A stretch of DNA of 64,000 nt from the NCBI GenBank assembly GCA_963422505.1, contig OY730196.1, positions 116,583,965-116,647,964 on the forward strand, given 5' to 3'. The notes beneath the pieces were generated by a model, which saw only the letters and a list, made by a program, of their open reading frames with translations, did not search any database and was not told the DNA's origin. Shown piece after piece: positions 44,701 through 57,039 of this stretch (within the stretch, counting starts at the first letter, position 1; each line of letters starts with the position of its first letter). Source of the DNA: Pseudognaphalium luteoalbum. Lineage: Eukaryota; Streptophyta; Magnoliopsida; Asterales; Asteraceae. The translations under genes and the position numbers were made by a program.

Positions 44701-45337
44701 ATATTTTATGTTTAATTATTATCAATCTTATTATAAGTTGTTAATGTCGTAGAATTGTACCTATGTTTTTTATAATATATTTAGGAATATTACAATCATC
44801 TAGAACAAAATCAAGTCATCTTTGAGAAACTTAAGGAGCTAGTCCATGAAGAGCTAAAGAAGGTAAATTTTTGATTTTTTGTATCATTAAAATAGTTTCT
44901 TTTAAAGTAACTTTATTTTCTATTTATTATTTGTTTTTTAGATCATTTTTTCTAAATTTTGAATAAAATTAAGTTATAAGTTTGTAACCGTTTTAAACTT
45001 CTAGGTATTGTTTATTTATTATACACATAGTGTTTGTCACTGAATAATATGGTACAATGTGCTAGATTATTGTTTAGTTTAGTTTTTGTATTAGCTAATT
45101 GAGAATCAAGTAGTTGAAAAAATTACACTGTCTGATAGAGATAGTGACTATTGATGAAAAAGTTTAATATTTGAGGGAATTGTAAGATTGCAACCCTTTT
45201 TCGCAGAATTAATGATTAATGTTGTAATGATTTTCTCCACCAATTCATCAAATGTGTTCACTTACATGTCTCAAATGTATAAGGCTATGAGTAGATTAGT
45301 AGCGTTAGAGGATTACCTACATCAAGTATTATAACTT

Positions 45338-45380
45338 AACTAGCCCGTAAATTTTGCGGGTTATGATCTAGTATTTTATA
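45338..45380 (-). mobile_element. Isolated Helitron-like 3' end
   Basis: On the minus strand the hairpin arms AACCCGC and GCGGG-like sequence with an AAAATTTA loop are followed directly by CTAG and T, as in Helitron ends. The extent of any element to the right (45.4-46.0 kb) could not be defined. Confidence 0.4.
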
Positions 45381-46269
45381 TAATAAGTGGATACTTGTGT
45401 TTGCCTCTTTAGGTACATGTACCTCTTTAGGTACATGTACAACTTAGTCATGCTTTCTACCTTTTAGGTAAGTGGATTGAAATTGTCGCATCTATTCTTC
45501 TCTATCACATTTGATATCTGTAACACGTCAATACTAACATTCAGTTTTTATCCCATCAAAATGACAAAGTGGGCAATCTATATATTTTACTATTTTAGTG
45601 TTAAAATAAGAAAACAAAAAGTTGGGTGTCCAAATTGTATATTCAATCCAAATGGGTTGACATGCACAAATTTGATGTCTACACAAATTTCACAAGTATT
45701 GATAACTAATAATACCAAAACGAAATGGCTATCTCCGTCACAAGACCTTCATTTTTCATTATCTTTTTGATAATATGCGATTGCGTTTTGTGCAATAATG
45801 ATGATTCATTGTTCGTAGAGTTTGTAAAAGAGATTATTTCTTCTCATTCAATCGTTATATTTTCATGTTTTGGGTCATGGACTGTTCATAGTTATTCAGA
45901 TCCAAATCACGATAATATTCGTGTTTTGATACGTCTACTTATTGGTGATGAACAGATTCTGTAAAACTGCTATATAAGTATTCAAGGACTTACATGCAGA
46001 ACCATAAGTAATTGAGTTAAATAAGATGGGTTAGTTAGTAATGATTTGTCACATGTTTGGTTAATGATTGTTTGTCACATAGATAACTAGATTAGTGACA
46101 GTGTATTGTAAAATCATGGATTTTGATCAGAAACACACAATTCAGGTGGCCGAGAATAGTACCGCGGACATGAAATACTTTCAAATGGCCATAACGTTCA
46201 AACAGGGATGAGTTACAGAGTCTACCAGGACTCGCGTAAAGGTCTTGATGGACCAGAAGTCCTTCGTTT

Positions 46270-46467
46270 CTGACCTTCAAATTCAATGATATCAAACTTT
46301 ATGGAAATTTGAGAACGTCGAGACGCCATCAGTTTGGAGCGCGAGGCCAGCAGAGCTTGGTGCAGAGGAGATCCGGTAACTGTTATGAATGTGGAGGAGT
46401 GGGGCATTTTTCTCGTTACTGTCCCAATGTTCAGACGGACGAATGCTGCTGGGGGAGTGCAGAATAG
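46270..46467 (+). pseudogene. Retrotransposon Gag fragment with zinc knuckle
   Basis: An open stretch reading RRHQFGARGQQSLVQRRSG followed by CYECGGVGHFSRYC, a perfect CX2CX4HX4C zinc knuckle as in the nucleocapsid part of LTR retrotransposon Gag, then a stop at 46465. There is no protease, reverse transcriptase or LTR nearby, so it is a relic. The basic region before the knuckle suggests a Ty3-type Gag. Confidence 0.7.
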
Positions 46468-46599
46468 ACCAGTTGAAGATGGAGTTTCTAATTACTGTAA
46501 TATCGTTTACAATGCAAATCACATAACTCTTTTTAGGAATGTCTGTAAAGTACGTCATCTTGGGAAATAGTTTAGTTTTTAGTTATTATTCAAAAGGAG

Positions 46600-46696
46600 T
46601 TGATAGATACAACAAATTAATTAACACCAAACTGTAGTACAAGCACTTTAAAGCATAAGTTTGGTGTATGTAACATGTATTTTGTTCTATTTATCA
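46600..46696. repeat. Short foldback MITE, GATAAATACAA family
   Basis: TTGATAGATACAACAAATTA at the left and TTTTGTTCTATTTATCA at the right form an imperfect inverted repeat around an AAACTGT..AAGTTTGG inner hairpin. Related to 38198-38308. Confidence 0.6.
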
Positions 46697-47264
46697 CTCC
46701 ACTTATTCAAAATCTACCAGATATATAAAATTCTCTTATATACATTCTTATGAAGTTTGAATCTGTTCTGCCGTATATAATATTTTTCTCTCAAAATATG
46801 TATCCATATATTGTGTTTACTTCTGTTCTATATCGTTGTACAATGATTATAATCTTGTGTTGCTAACAAGTAACAAATGAAGTACAATTTGTAAGGATAA
46901 AATATGAGAAAGAATTAGAGATACAGAGGATAAATCATTTTTTCATTTCTATCATATAAAATTATGCCAAGTTTAAACTAACAGTAGCAATAAGCCAATA
47001 ACTTAACCCCTACAACTTTCCATGTAAAATGATGAAGAACAAAAGGTTCATTTCCGTGTCTGCACTAGTAACATCAAGAACTAAAAACTTAAATACTATG
47101 TAGTATATACCAAGTTGCATGAAACTGGCGGTGGAAATTTGAGCTGCCCTATTGTGTGTAATATATATATGTACCATAGGATACAAAACTTTTACATTTG
47201 ACAACATACAACACTATTTCCGTTCCTCTAAAACTGACCATTATGAATTCTGATCATTATTCGG

Positions 47265-49962
47265 TTACCTTGTTTGAGCAGCTAATGTGGCATAGATGAG
47301 TTCATTCCAAGCATCGGGAACTCCTGGAAGACACCAATGGCTGCAATCTTCCTTTTTAGTTGAGACCTTTTTAAGACCGGTCACATTTTTGCCATAAACT
47401 GAAGGGTGACCGTCCTTACGGAAGTTGGTCAACCTTGTAACATTTAGAAGCACAACTGGGAATTTCATTTCTTGGATCACTTCCTCAATTATCTTCATTT
47501 TTTGAGGATAGGTTTCGATGATTCGGCCACTTTTGATGGGCTCAGCTTCGCCATGGCATGTTCCACCTGAATCCCATTCTCCACCTCTGTTTTAATAGTA
47601 TAGTTCAAGAAAATTTTGGTGATTTTCAACCTTTTACAGATTACGAAATCTAAAACAAGCAAATTTTGATTTTTGGGGTCAAATAGGCAATATTAAAATA
47701 AAAGTGATACTGCTATGTTATATTTTCCAGAACACTTCTAAAACTACTTGGTGCTAAATTTATGATACAGACCCTGGATATCTTGAACATGAACACAACT
47801 CGGTTCGACTCCAAAAGTCAAAAAATCCATCCTTCTACAAATAAGAAGGAAACTAGAAAGACGGTACCTGAAATGAGCAGATGAATAGCCGCGGTAAAAG
47901 ACCAACTTATCTTGATTCATATTTTTATCAATCCATTTTCCCCATGTCTTCAATGCTCTCCTAAAAGCTTCCACGGCATCAAACTTTGGATAAACGTATT
48001 CACCTTCTTTAAAATAACTTTTCCTGCAAAATCAACGCTTCTATCAATTCCAACACTTGCATATGCAATCAACGCTTCTGATTAAGAAGAGACTCCGTAT
48101 TAATCTGAAATAAATTAGCTCTGGAAAGACTTTACAAGAATCAGTGTACATACCCCCTACTAGTTTTTCCATGAACCCACCAATGTCCAGTATTGAAGAC
48201 AAGAATGTCAGCCTTCTTCCAACGTCCAGCTGATTTATCAATTACGTCTATCGATAATGTTGGATTCGAGTTTCCTTGTCCATTGATTCGAGTTCCTTCC
48301 CTCACCAAAAAATGAGACCTCAAAAACTCAACTGTGCAGTTATAATCCTGTCAAAACATAGCAGTAGACCTTATTTCTCAATGGAATTTCAGCAACATGC
48401 AATACAACACAACTTTAAGAATCTTTGGCTCTTAATATGTACATCACTACATCCTAAATTATTCATTATACAAGAGGACTAATTTAAGGAGCAAGATTAT
48501 AGAAATAATTGTCTTGTTGAAGGATATGAAAGAAAGTGTTTCACCTCAAATTTAAAAACAAAATAGCCTCTTCCTTTGGTTATTTTGTAGCCGTGAATTT
48601 CGTACATTCTACTCTTATTAGGAAGGCTTTCATATAGAAGGCAAAGAAGCGACTCGTACTGATTCCGGTTCATTGAGTCTCCGACGAGCAATAATCTCTT
48701 TCCTTTTAACCTCACCAAGAAATCAGTTGCATTGAACCTAAACACATAATTAGCCATAACTCAAGGTCAATCACACATAGTATCCATTTTTTCACTATTA
48801 AGGCATACCTCAATGTCCCTATCTGACACCATGGTACATTGAAACTAAAGAAAGATGCATTATTATATTTGTTCCTAAAGGCCTAAATTCTTTTTCAGCG
48901 AATGTTTCAACCTAAAAGTTGCTTCTTTACCTATTCGTTATCATTACATATTACTAACATTGATTTTGATACACAAAAACGTTCTATTTCCTCAAAACTG
49001 ATCTTGAACTATTGATTTAAAGTCAAAAACTCAAAATACTGTTAAATAAACTATATGCTAGTCAAATGAAGCATGTTTCTTTGACAAAAATGCAGTACAT
49101 AACATAACATTAAAGGTTATAGTAGTTCATTAATGCAAGTTATTTTTCTGCACTCCAATTTAGGCTTACAACAGACAAAATTATGCATTAAATGTACTGC
49201 CTATACTCAAGAAATCAAACAATCTATGATCAATTCATACATAACTGATGCTTAAACACACTGAATTTATAGAACATTAATCACATTATCATTAACTAAT
49301 GCTAACAATCATAAAAGTACTAACCTTGGAAGCTCACATTCATCCGGCTGCCATCTCCATTTCATAAAATTATCATCAGATCTCCCATTTTGTTTACAAT
49401 CAAAAGCTTCATCAACAAAAGGGCAAGATCCAGCTTTATAAATCGGGTATTCTTCGTCTTTCACCCATTTCCCAGAATGCATATTACAATTCCTTCCCCA
49501 ATCCACACTCTTTTTAACTAATTCACGCGTTTTCTCCACATTCCCAGTTTCAATTTCTAAAACTGAGTCGTCATTATTAACCAATTCTGTTTCATTTGAT
49601 TTGATTTTAAGGAATGGGTTTTCATCTATAGGTTCAGAATCAACAAACCCAGTATCATTTTTTGGAATTGAGTCATCATCATTAATAAAGTCTAAATCTT
49701 TTGAGTTGGTTTCAAGAATTGGGGTTTTTCCTATGGTTTCAGAGTCGGTAAACCCAGTTTGAGTTTTGGATTCTGGACGTGGGTTGTATGGATCTACTGT
49801 TGTTGTTGCTGCTGCTGTTGTTGTGTAGATAGATAAATTGGGGTCGATAGTTCTTTTATTAAAGAGGAAAATGGTTAGAATAAATAGTGAGAGTAAGAGG
49901 AAGATGATAGGAAGTGTTTTGTGTTGGGGTGTTTTAGTTGTTGGTGTTGTGGTTGTTGCCAT
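47265..49962 (-). CDS. TRICHOME BIREFRINGENCE-LIKE (TBL) wall O-acetyltransferase family, 5 exons
   Basis: Exons (minus) 49325-49962, 48545-48737, 48154-48347, 47868-48023 and 47265-47586 join in frame to 500 residues. TBL proteins are Golgi type II membrane proteins that O-acetylate wall polysaccharides such as xylan, mannan or pectin; the substrate here cannot be told. An uncharged membrane segment (IIFLLLSLFILTIFLF, about residues 19-34) follows a short Thr-rich cytosolic tail, then an acidic variable stem. The PMR5 N domain begins at DWGRNCNMHSGKWVKDEEYP and includes CDMY-like cysteines and KWRWQPDECELPRF. The catalytic GDS motif is LLVGDSMNRNQYESL. The C-terminal DxxH motif is DCSHWCLPGVPDAWNELI. 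Both catalytic motifs are intact. The start is the first ATG before the membrane segment. Its upstream side (50.4-51.1 kb) is loaded with MITEs. Confidence 0.95.
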
Positions 49963-50448
49963 CTTTGGGTGTTATTTGGCATGTTATGTTCTTTAAATCC
50001 TTGTTTCCTTACTTAAGCAAATCAAGATTAAATACTACTAGGAGTACAAGGTTGAGTTAATGTCTTTTAAGTTTTTGAGTGGATCTACTTTCACATTTTT
50101 CACCTTGTACTGATTTAGTGATTTTGTATATTCCATTTGTCTCAGTTTATTTATCACATTCTATTTTATTTTGGTATGTTTCGAAATAATTATCTTATTC
50201 TATAATAATTCAATCAAAATAATTGAAAATAGTAAAAATGAAATTTTAATGATGGTCAACAAGAATAAATGCATTTTCGTTTAAGTTCGTGTGTTTTTTA
50301 TATTAGTGACTAATTTTGGGATGAAGTATTTTACAAAAAAAAAGTCGTTTATAGACTAGTCTTTCTTAAGTTACATTATTTCTTAGGGTTGAGTTGAGTA
50401 TGCGCAACTTATACTTCGTACAAAATATGACATGAACTACATTAATAT
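49963..50448. other. Upstream region of the TBL gene
   Basis: Presumed promoter and leader of the minus-strand TBL gene. AT-rich, without a feature I can name with confidence. Confidence 0.5.
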
Positions 50449-50457
50449 TTTTCATTA

Positions 50458-50749
50458 GGGATAAGTATCTGGAAATGTATTCAACTTGTCCCGAATGTCT
50501 ATTGTATGTATCATACTTACGTGGGGTGTATTTAATGCATCCAACTTTCAAAAACGGTTTATTGTATGTATTTTGATGATGTGTCATCCATTTAAGATGT
50601 CACGTGACGTCCTTAGAAGATGACACGTTATCAAAATACATACAATAAACCGTTTTTGAAAGTTGGATGTATTAAATACACCCCACGTAAGTATGATACA
50701 TACAATAGACATTCGGGACAAGTTGAATACATTTCAAGATACTTAACCC
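50458..50749. mobile_element. Mutator-type foldback MITE (292 bp)
   Basis: Starts GGGATAAGTATC and ends GATACTTAACCC, with a perfect 9 bp duplication TTTTCATTA at 50449-50457 and 50750-50758. The arms are almost perfect inverted copies for about 125 bp (for example AACCGTTTTTGAAAGTTGGA), leaving a centre of roughly 45 bp. It contains no gene; mirrored open frames on both strands come from the palindrome. Confidence 0.93.
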
Positions 50750-50860
50750 TTTTCATTATGTTGTATGTATATACCATTTGTTTTTACATGAGAACATATC
50801 TAAGCTAAATTGATTATTTACTACTAATTGAAAACCCAGCATTGGAAATATAATTAGATT

Positions 50861-51121
50861 CAATGTTTTTAAAACCGGAAACCGAACCGGACCGGAAAAG
50901 GCTTCGGTTCTGGTTGAACCGGTCGGATCGCCGGTCCAAACTGGTCCAAAACCGGTTTGAAACTGGTCCGGTTCTTGATTGGACCGTCCGGTTTGACCGA
51001 ATCGGGCGGTTCATTGACTGGTTAAACTTTGGTCAAAACCGGTTCTCAACTCGTTGGAATACCTCAAAATCCCGGTTGAACCGATCGGACCGGGCCGGTT
51101 CAACCGGTTTTCAAAACATTG
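50861..51121. mobile_element. hAT-type MITE (261 bp)
   Basis: Ends CAATGTTTTTAAAACCGG and the inverse CCGGTTTTCAAAACATTG, with a perfect 8 bp duplication ATTAGATT at 50853-50860 and 51122-51129. The interior is packed with AACCGG/CCGGTT words, giving strong potential for secondary structure. Confidence 0.92.
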
Positions 51122-51239
51122 ATTAGATTACTTGTTTAATTCTTTGGCCTCACGACGATTTGTTTTTTCTTTTTGGCATGTCTCTTAAAAAGTAGTGGTG
51201 TACTTTTTTCTACAATGTTTATCTTAATTGCAGCGGCTC

Positions 51240-52295
51240 ACTCAAAAGAAAATCAATAAAATAAAAAAAAACCCATATTAAATGCCGCAGCTTGTTCAAA
51301 GATATCGATAGAGGTACTAGCCAAATTCAAATTTCAAACAAATTAAAACCATCAATTTTCAAAAACAATCCAAATCAAGCGTCGATGAATTCAAACCTAA
51401 CAATTAAACGTTAACTGATAAATTCAAAATGGTTAACCAAACAAAACCAAATGGGCTTTATTCGATCTTTAAAACAAACAATCAAACTCGGGCAATAGAT
51501 TCAAAAACCCACCAAACGAAGATCTTCAAAATAACAAATTTCAAACAATCGAACAAATCAAAACGACATGATAATAATCAAGTCTTCAAACTCCAAATCG
51601 ATTTTCAAATCCCTAAGTTCAAACGGCCCACTTTACGATCCAAATTTTCAAATTCAAACGCGATCCAAAACCTAATGATCTAAATACAATTGGATCCCAA
51701 AACCAAAGATCGCTCCACCAAAAACAAACAATAACCAAAACCAAATTCGAACAGAAACTTCGAAAATATATATCTCTCAACTCAAATCTCCAATTGAAGA
51801 TCCCAACCAGTTTGTAGATCTATGTGTCTAAAATCTTCAGTTCAAATTTCACAACGATCTAACGGTTAACGAATCCGCAGTGCCAATTCTCCTACGGCTG
51901 CACAAAATTTGATGAACCAAAAACCAAGTCAACGAAAATGAAACAAACTCAAACAAAGACGGGATCCCTCCGGATCGCCAACAATTAGTCGACGACTGAA
52001 AGATGACTAATTCAAAGCATCGAACCTAGCTCTGATACTACTTATTAGAGATATATCGAACGACAAAGAACAAGTTAAAAACAAATGCTAAGCGGAAGCG
52101 AATTTCAAATTGCAAATCAAACAAATTAAATTCAAAGGTACAAACAATCTAACAAATTCAGATTCGATGATCCAAAGTTCCTAAACTAATGATCTATATA
52201 CAGAGAAAACTAATTAAACCTAATTTTAACCAAACTCCAAATACTAATCCTAATACAAATCAAATACCAATTTTACCAAATGTCTTATTCCAACA
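51240..52295 (-). mobile_element. Truncated second copy of the TRIM element
   Basis: Inverted relative of 43310-44700. Its 5' LTR is 52043-52295 (minus-strand start TGTTGGAATAAGAC) and the primer-binding site is TAGTATCAGAGC (minus, about 52029-52040). Internal sequence matches down to about 51300. The 3' LTR is missing on the left. The LTR differs visibly from those of the first copy, so the insertion is older or from another subfamily. Confidence 0.82.
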
Positions 52296-52857
52296 CGAAT
52301 CAATCAAGGCAATCCTACCATCCACGTAGCTATAAATAAGAGAACCATAGCTATAAGTTATAACTGGTATGGTATATGCTCACACATCATAAGCATTATG
52401 CTTCATTGATATATAAACCAGTACAACATTATTGTTTAAATTTTCGACTTCTTGTGAAATTCGTGACAACTTTATATCAATCAACAATTATATATACTCT
52501 TTGTTAAAGTCACTTTGTGGATGACAGCATGTTGTATGCCAATTACATCTGCATTTTTGGCACTAATAATCCAATTTTAAAAGTTGACCCTGCAGTAGTT
52601 CTGATCAACATAATTCGCCACATAATGTTTTGTAATTTGTACTTTGCTATATAACTTTGTATACTCCGATTAACAACTTTGACTTCGATCATCTCCATGT
52701 TGTCTTTAGTCACTTGCCTTGCCTTTTTCTTTGTTTTTTTCTTTCTACTGGAGAAAAATGGTTTCTTTAAAGTTTTAACACTGCACCCACCATATTTAGT
52801 TCTTCTAATGAAAGCATTGGAATATAAAGATCTTGTTTTGCAAAATTATTGAAGAAA
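52296..52857 (+). promoter_or_regulatory. Upstream region of the receptor-like kinase
   Basis: Presumed promoter and leader. A short open frame from ATG 52697 (MLSLVTCLAFFFVFFFLLEK) looks like a signal peptide but runs to a stop at 52843-52845. I treat it as leader sequence, though it could be the relic of a lost ectodomain exon. Confidence 0.35.
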
Positions 52858-55513
52858 TGCGTTGCTTACTTGAAGGTATATACATATATAATCATCATCA
52901 TCATGTTAGTATGTTACTCTTTTAAGTTGCCATATTTGCATCAAGAAACATAGACTCTTATGTTCTTATATAGATTAAGCATTTAAAACCGTAGAGAAGG
53001 ATTATGCATATGGGCTAAAAAAGTCTATTATCAGTTAATATAGATATTAATTAATTGTAACATCACTTGTGGATGTTATGCAGCAATATCTTCTAATGAA
53101 GATAGCTCGGCTAAGAAGCACCATCCGTCGGCGATATTCTTTTTCCTTGGAGGGCTAATTGTGCTGCTAATATTGTTGATTCTTTTATACGTATTCTGGA
53201 AATTTGTCAGACCAGCACGGCTTAGAAAGTCCGAAAAGCGTGAAAAAAGATGCAAAGGTTGTGACTTTATCATGCTGTTTTCAACAATATTATTTTCTTA
53301 TGTATTTTGTGCTAAACCTATGCTAAATGAACTGATCATCCTTTGTGTTGTGGCTTCAAAAGATTATGTCAGTGGGAATCTTAGGACGATAAGCTATTTT
53401 AGATTCCAAGCGTTAAAGAAGGCTACTAAAAACTTCCATGAAAGTAATTTTCTTGGAAGAGGTGGATTTGGGCCCGTTTATTTGGTAAGTTTTTCCTTAA
53501 ACAATACTATTTGATAGTCGTTTATCCATGTTCTTCCTTCTACTTAATTAAGAACCCAATTTATATGCCAGTAAGTAGCATAACTAGTTACATGAAAGGG
53601 AGGCGATTAATGAATTTTGAGAAGTGATGGATGAGTTATTGATGATTCAATGGACTTTTAACATACAAAATTTAACGTGCTATTCTAGGGTAAATTACAA
53701 GATGGGAGACTAATTGCCGTAAAGAAACTGTCTCTTGACAAATCACAACAAGGAGATGCAGAGTTCTTAGCAGAGGTGAGAATGATAACTAGCATACAAC
53801 ACAAGAACCTTGTCCGTCTTCTAGGTTGTTGTTCTGAAGGATCTCAACGGATACTCGTGTATGAATACATGAAGAACAAGAGTCTGGACCTCATTATATA
53901 TGGTAAAACTCTTTAAAGATCCCTTTGTGATACACATTAACTTTCTTTTAAATACAATAGGTGCAAAATGTGTGGCAACAGGTCAAAGCGGGTTTGTGTC
54001 AAAATCAGTAATTCTTAGTGCGGGCCAAAATGGGTCTGGTTGGATTGGGTTGGGCTGACCAGGAAACACTTTTTTATCCATCTCGTTCAAATGTTTTATA
54101 TGTAATCAATATAAATATGTATAAATATGACCTCAAAAGCTATAGTATTGCAATAGTTTTCTTTAAGAACTTTTATGCATTTGCATATGCATCGAAATTT
54201 GACCCATTTGATCCATTCAACCCTTTCGATAGGTAGTTAAATAGTTTAGCTCAATCCAGTTGACACCTTAGAGATAAAATATAACCCAAATCGACCCATT
54301 TAAAGTTAAATGGGTACCAGTACCACCTCTACTAGCTGCCTAAGTACAAAAATCTCTATGTCCAGTGTACTAAAAGATGGGAAATTTATCATTGTAGTAA
54401 TTGTATTATACGCTCGTCTTGTGATATTTAGAATATTTAATCAAACATATATATAGTTTAAGAAAATTTTGTGACCAAAATCAAACGTCTAAAACTCACT
54501 TTAATATGAAAAAAAATAGGGGAATTTGGTGGACCCAAATCAATATGACCCATTATTGCATTTCCATCAATCAGGCCAAAATGATCAGTACCTGAACTGG
54601 AGTACACGGTTCCAAATAATTTTGGGTATTGCTCGGGGATTACAGTATCTACATGAGGACTCTCACATCAGAATTGTACACAGAGATATTAAAGCCAGTA
54701 ACATTCTTCTTGATGGGAAGTTTCAACCCAGAATTGGAGATTTTGGCCTTGCTAGGTTCTTCCCCGAGGATCAAGCTTATCTCAGTACTGCATTTGCTGG
54801 CACATTGTGAGTTAGTAATCATAAAAAAACATGAAACTAGAACTGTCATATAAGTTATTATATGTTTATTTTGATTTGTAGAGGTTATACAGCCCCAGAA
54901 TATGCCATTAAAGGAGAACTATCGGAAAAGGCTGACATTTACAGTTTTGGAGTTCTGGTGCTTGAAATCATTAGCTGCAGGAAAAATACTGATCTTACCT
55001 TACCATTAGAAATGCAATACCTTCCTGAATATGTAAGCCAGTTGCATAAATATTTATAATTTTCCATCCTAACTATAATTCTAGTAACCAACAATGAAAA
55101 GTTTCTTTCTGTATCTCTGATGGGAATAGGCATGGAAACTGTATGAGAAGTCAAAGATGGCGAATCTCATAGATCCAAGAATGCAGAATGACGGTTATGT
55201 GGAAAAAGATGTAATGCAAACAATTCGTGTGGCTTTATTATGTCTTCAGCCTCATGCAAACCTAAGGCCACCCATGTCAGAGATTGTAGCGATGTTGACT
55301 TGGAAGGTCGAAATGGTTAAATCACCAATAAAACCGACATTCTTGGAAGGAGGACGTCGAAAGAAGGTTGATAAGCAATCTTGGGAAGTCATCTCAGATT
55401 TTTTCCCTTCTCCAATGGAAAGCGAATCACCTAATCTGACTCAACCTCCAAATTCTATAGATTTCAGCGTATGCCGAAGCCTTTCAACCAAATTTGGTGA
55501 GAATTCAGTCTGA
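52858..55513 (+). CDS. Membrane receptor-like kinase without ectodomain, 7 exons
   Basis: Exons 52858-52876, 53084-53257, 53363-53484, 53689-53902, 54575-54806, 54882-55032 and 55130-55513 join in frame to 431 residues. After a short N-terminus (MRCLLEAISSNEDSSAKK) comes one membrane helix (IFFFLGGLIVLLILLILLYV, about 23-42), a basic juxtamembrane stretch and a full kinase domain: glycine loop GRGGFGPVYL, AVKK lysine, HRDIKASN catalytic loop, DFG, activation segment GTLGYTAPEYA and a DIYSFGVLVLEI lobe. All key residues of an active RD kinase are present. The domain resembles the DLSV/DUF26-like plant kinases, but no cysteine-rich ectodomain is encoded; upstream DNA is transposon sequence. I chose the acceptor at 54574 because an earlier AG at 54519 leads to a frameshift. 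Ligand and targets unknown. Confidence 0.88.
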
Positions 55514-55672
55514 AAATGAAGAATTTATTAGTTTTTTCTACATAATATTTTTTTTGCATTATTTTATTATACTCATATTTTATCTATAGCTTGTAAATGA
55601 ATGGCATATTTTGATAGAAAATAAAGCAGATATGTATGTACCTTCTATTTTTATCTGTTATATGTTCGAACC

Positions 55673-55678
<6 letters not shown>

Positions 55679-55731
<53 letters not shown>
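55679..55731. repeat. (TA)n microsatellite
   Basis: Pure TA run about 165 bp beyond the kinase stop codon, possibly in or near its 3' untranslated region. Confidence 0.93.
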
Positions 55732-55735
<4 letters not shown>

Positions 55736-57039
55736 ATGTTGATAAACGACATCTCAACTATGAAAATATCATATAACGAAGCTAAACTAAATGTAAAACA
55801 TGAGTCGATACATAAACCTTGCATTCAATCCGCTCAAAATAGTACCATTGTCACTTTACCCCAATGGTATCATGGACCCGGGGTAAACGTACGTGTGAGA
55901 CACAAAAGATATGGTATAATTAGATCTTCTCACGATTTCACAAGAAACATGGTGTGATTCTTAAGGAAGGGTCGGATCAGATCTAAACGGATTCCACATT
56001 AGGGTTGCCCCGTTACTAAAATGTTACATAGGGGAAAAATAAAAAAAACAGCAGTTCTTATTACATAATTATAAACTTTATACTCTGTAATTGAATAGAT
56101 CTTACTTGCATATTGGAAGGACGATTTTTATAAATACTAAACCTTGAAGGATATAAGTGTAATTTTGTTATTGCGCTGTACGGAGGACTATACTAGTAAA
56201 GTTACTTTTAACGGTGTGCAATTTTTCAGATGTTGCCTTTTGGTTACAAGTATTTCCGTTTTATCCCTAAAAAATATAAAATTAAACAAACATAAATACA
56301 GCCAATAAAAAAGCGGTTGTTTCCTTCATGATTTGGTTTAACATTCCATATTTCTCGCCTTTCTCTGAAAATTTTCTCTCTCCTCTTCAATTTTTCTCTG
56401 TTTCCCGATTCTGCATTCAACATGCTTCAGATAATTTTACACGTTTGGATTGGATTAACACGTTCATAATTAATTAATTATAGGTAATGTAGTGATTCAT
56501 CACAATATGTTTATGCATTTTCCGATTTCTTATTTGCATTGTGTGCGTGTTAATGTATATTGAAATTCAGGTTGATTTGATTTAATTAGGTTTTGTGTGA
56601 TGCTTGATATCGTAAGTTTTGTGTCACACAGTTATTTATCTGATTGATATCAACTATGAAAATGTTGTGAGTTTCATTTACATGTGAAAATGGTGCGGTA
56701 CGATGAAGTTTTAGCGAAATGTTACTGGTTGAGCTTATAATTCCATAATATTAGACATTACTCAAATTATATCACAAAAGAATTGATTAATAATTTAATA
56801 ATAATAATAATAACGTGGTATTGTATGAGGAGTCATCGATAATGAACTAATGTATAGATTCTGACTTAATGAACTTTGAAATCATTTAGTATTTCCGATT
56901 ATTGTTCATCTAATGAAATGTTTCTGCACTTGTTATTTATATGGTTACCTTGAACCGCAGTTGACATAATAATGCATATTTACCGTTCAGGTTTTGGTAC
57001 TAAACCGCCAAACTGAAGGAAGCATAAAGTAGCAGCATA
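55732..57039 (+). promoter_or_regulatory. Intergenic region and villin promoter/leader
   Basis: No gene is recognised at 55732-56330. CT-rich leader-like sequence appears at about 56350-56410. An acceptor-like TTTACCGTTCAG ends near 56991, just before the ATG exon, so a 5' UTR intron is likely. Confidence 0.5.

Larger units (their letters stand above)
42964..45154 (+). pseudogene. Remnant exons of an unidentified gene, split by a TRIM element
   Basis: Two exon-like segments have good splice borders: 42964-43047 (after TTTGCAG, before GTACAC; ends GVQEYQSMLADQK) and 44785-44862 (after TTTAG, before GTAAAT; EYYNHLEQNQVIFEKLKELV). A possible last exon at about 45098-45154 (IENQVVEKITLSDRDSDY then TGA) joins in phase. 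The peptides look helical and charged, perhaps the end of a coiled-coil protein, but I recognise no family. The TRIM retrotransposon lies in the intron between the first two. No start or upstream exons were found, so this may be a fragment carried by another element or a partial duplicate. Confidence 0.4.

Noticed and set aside
46334..46570. Plus-strand frame starting MEREASRAWCRGD
   Set aside because: It is out of frame with the zinc-knuckle Gag sequence, which explains the region better.
50366..50808. Identical open frames on opposite strands around 50.5 kb
   Set aside because: They mirror each other because of the Mutator MITE palindrome and are not genes.
54520..54574. Acceptor at 54519 that would add 55 bases to the kinase exon
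   Set aside because: It shifts the frame and hits a stop. The acceptor at 54574 restores the frame and gives IIYGQNDQYLNW, as expected for the family.
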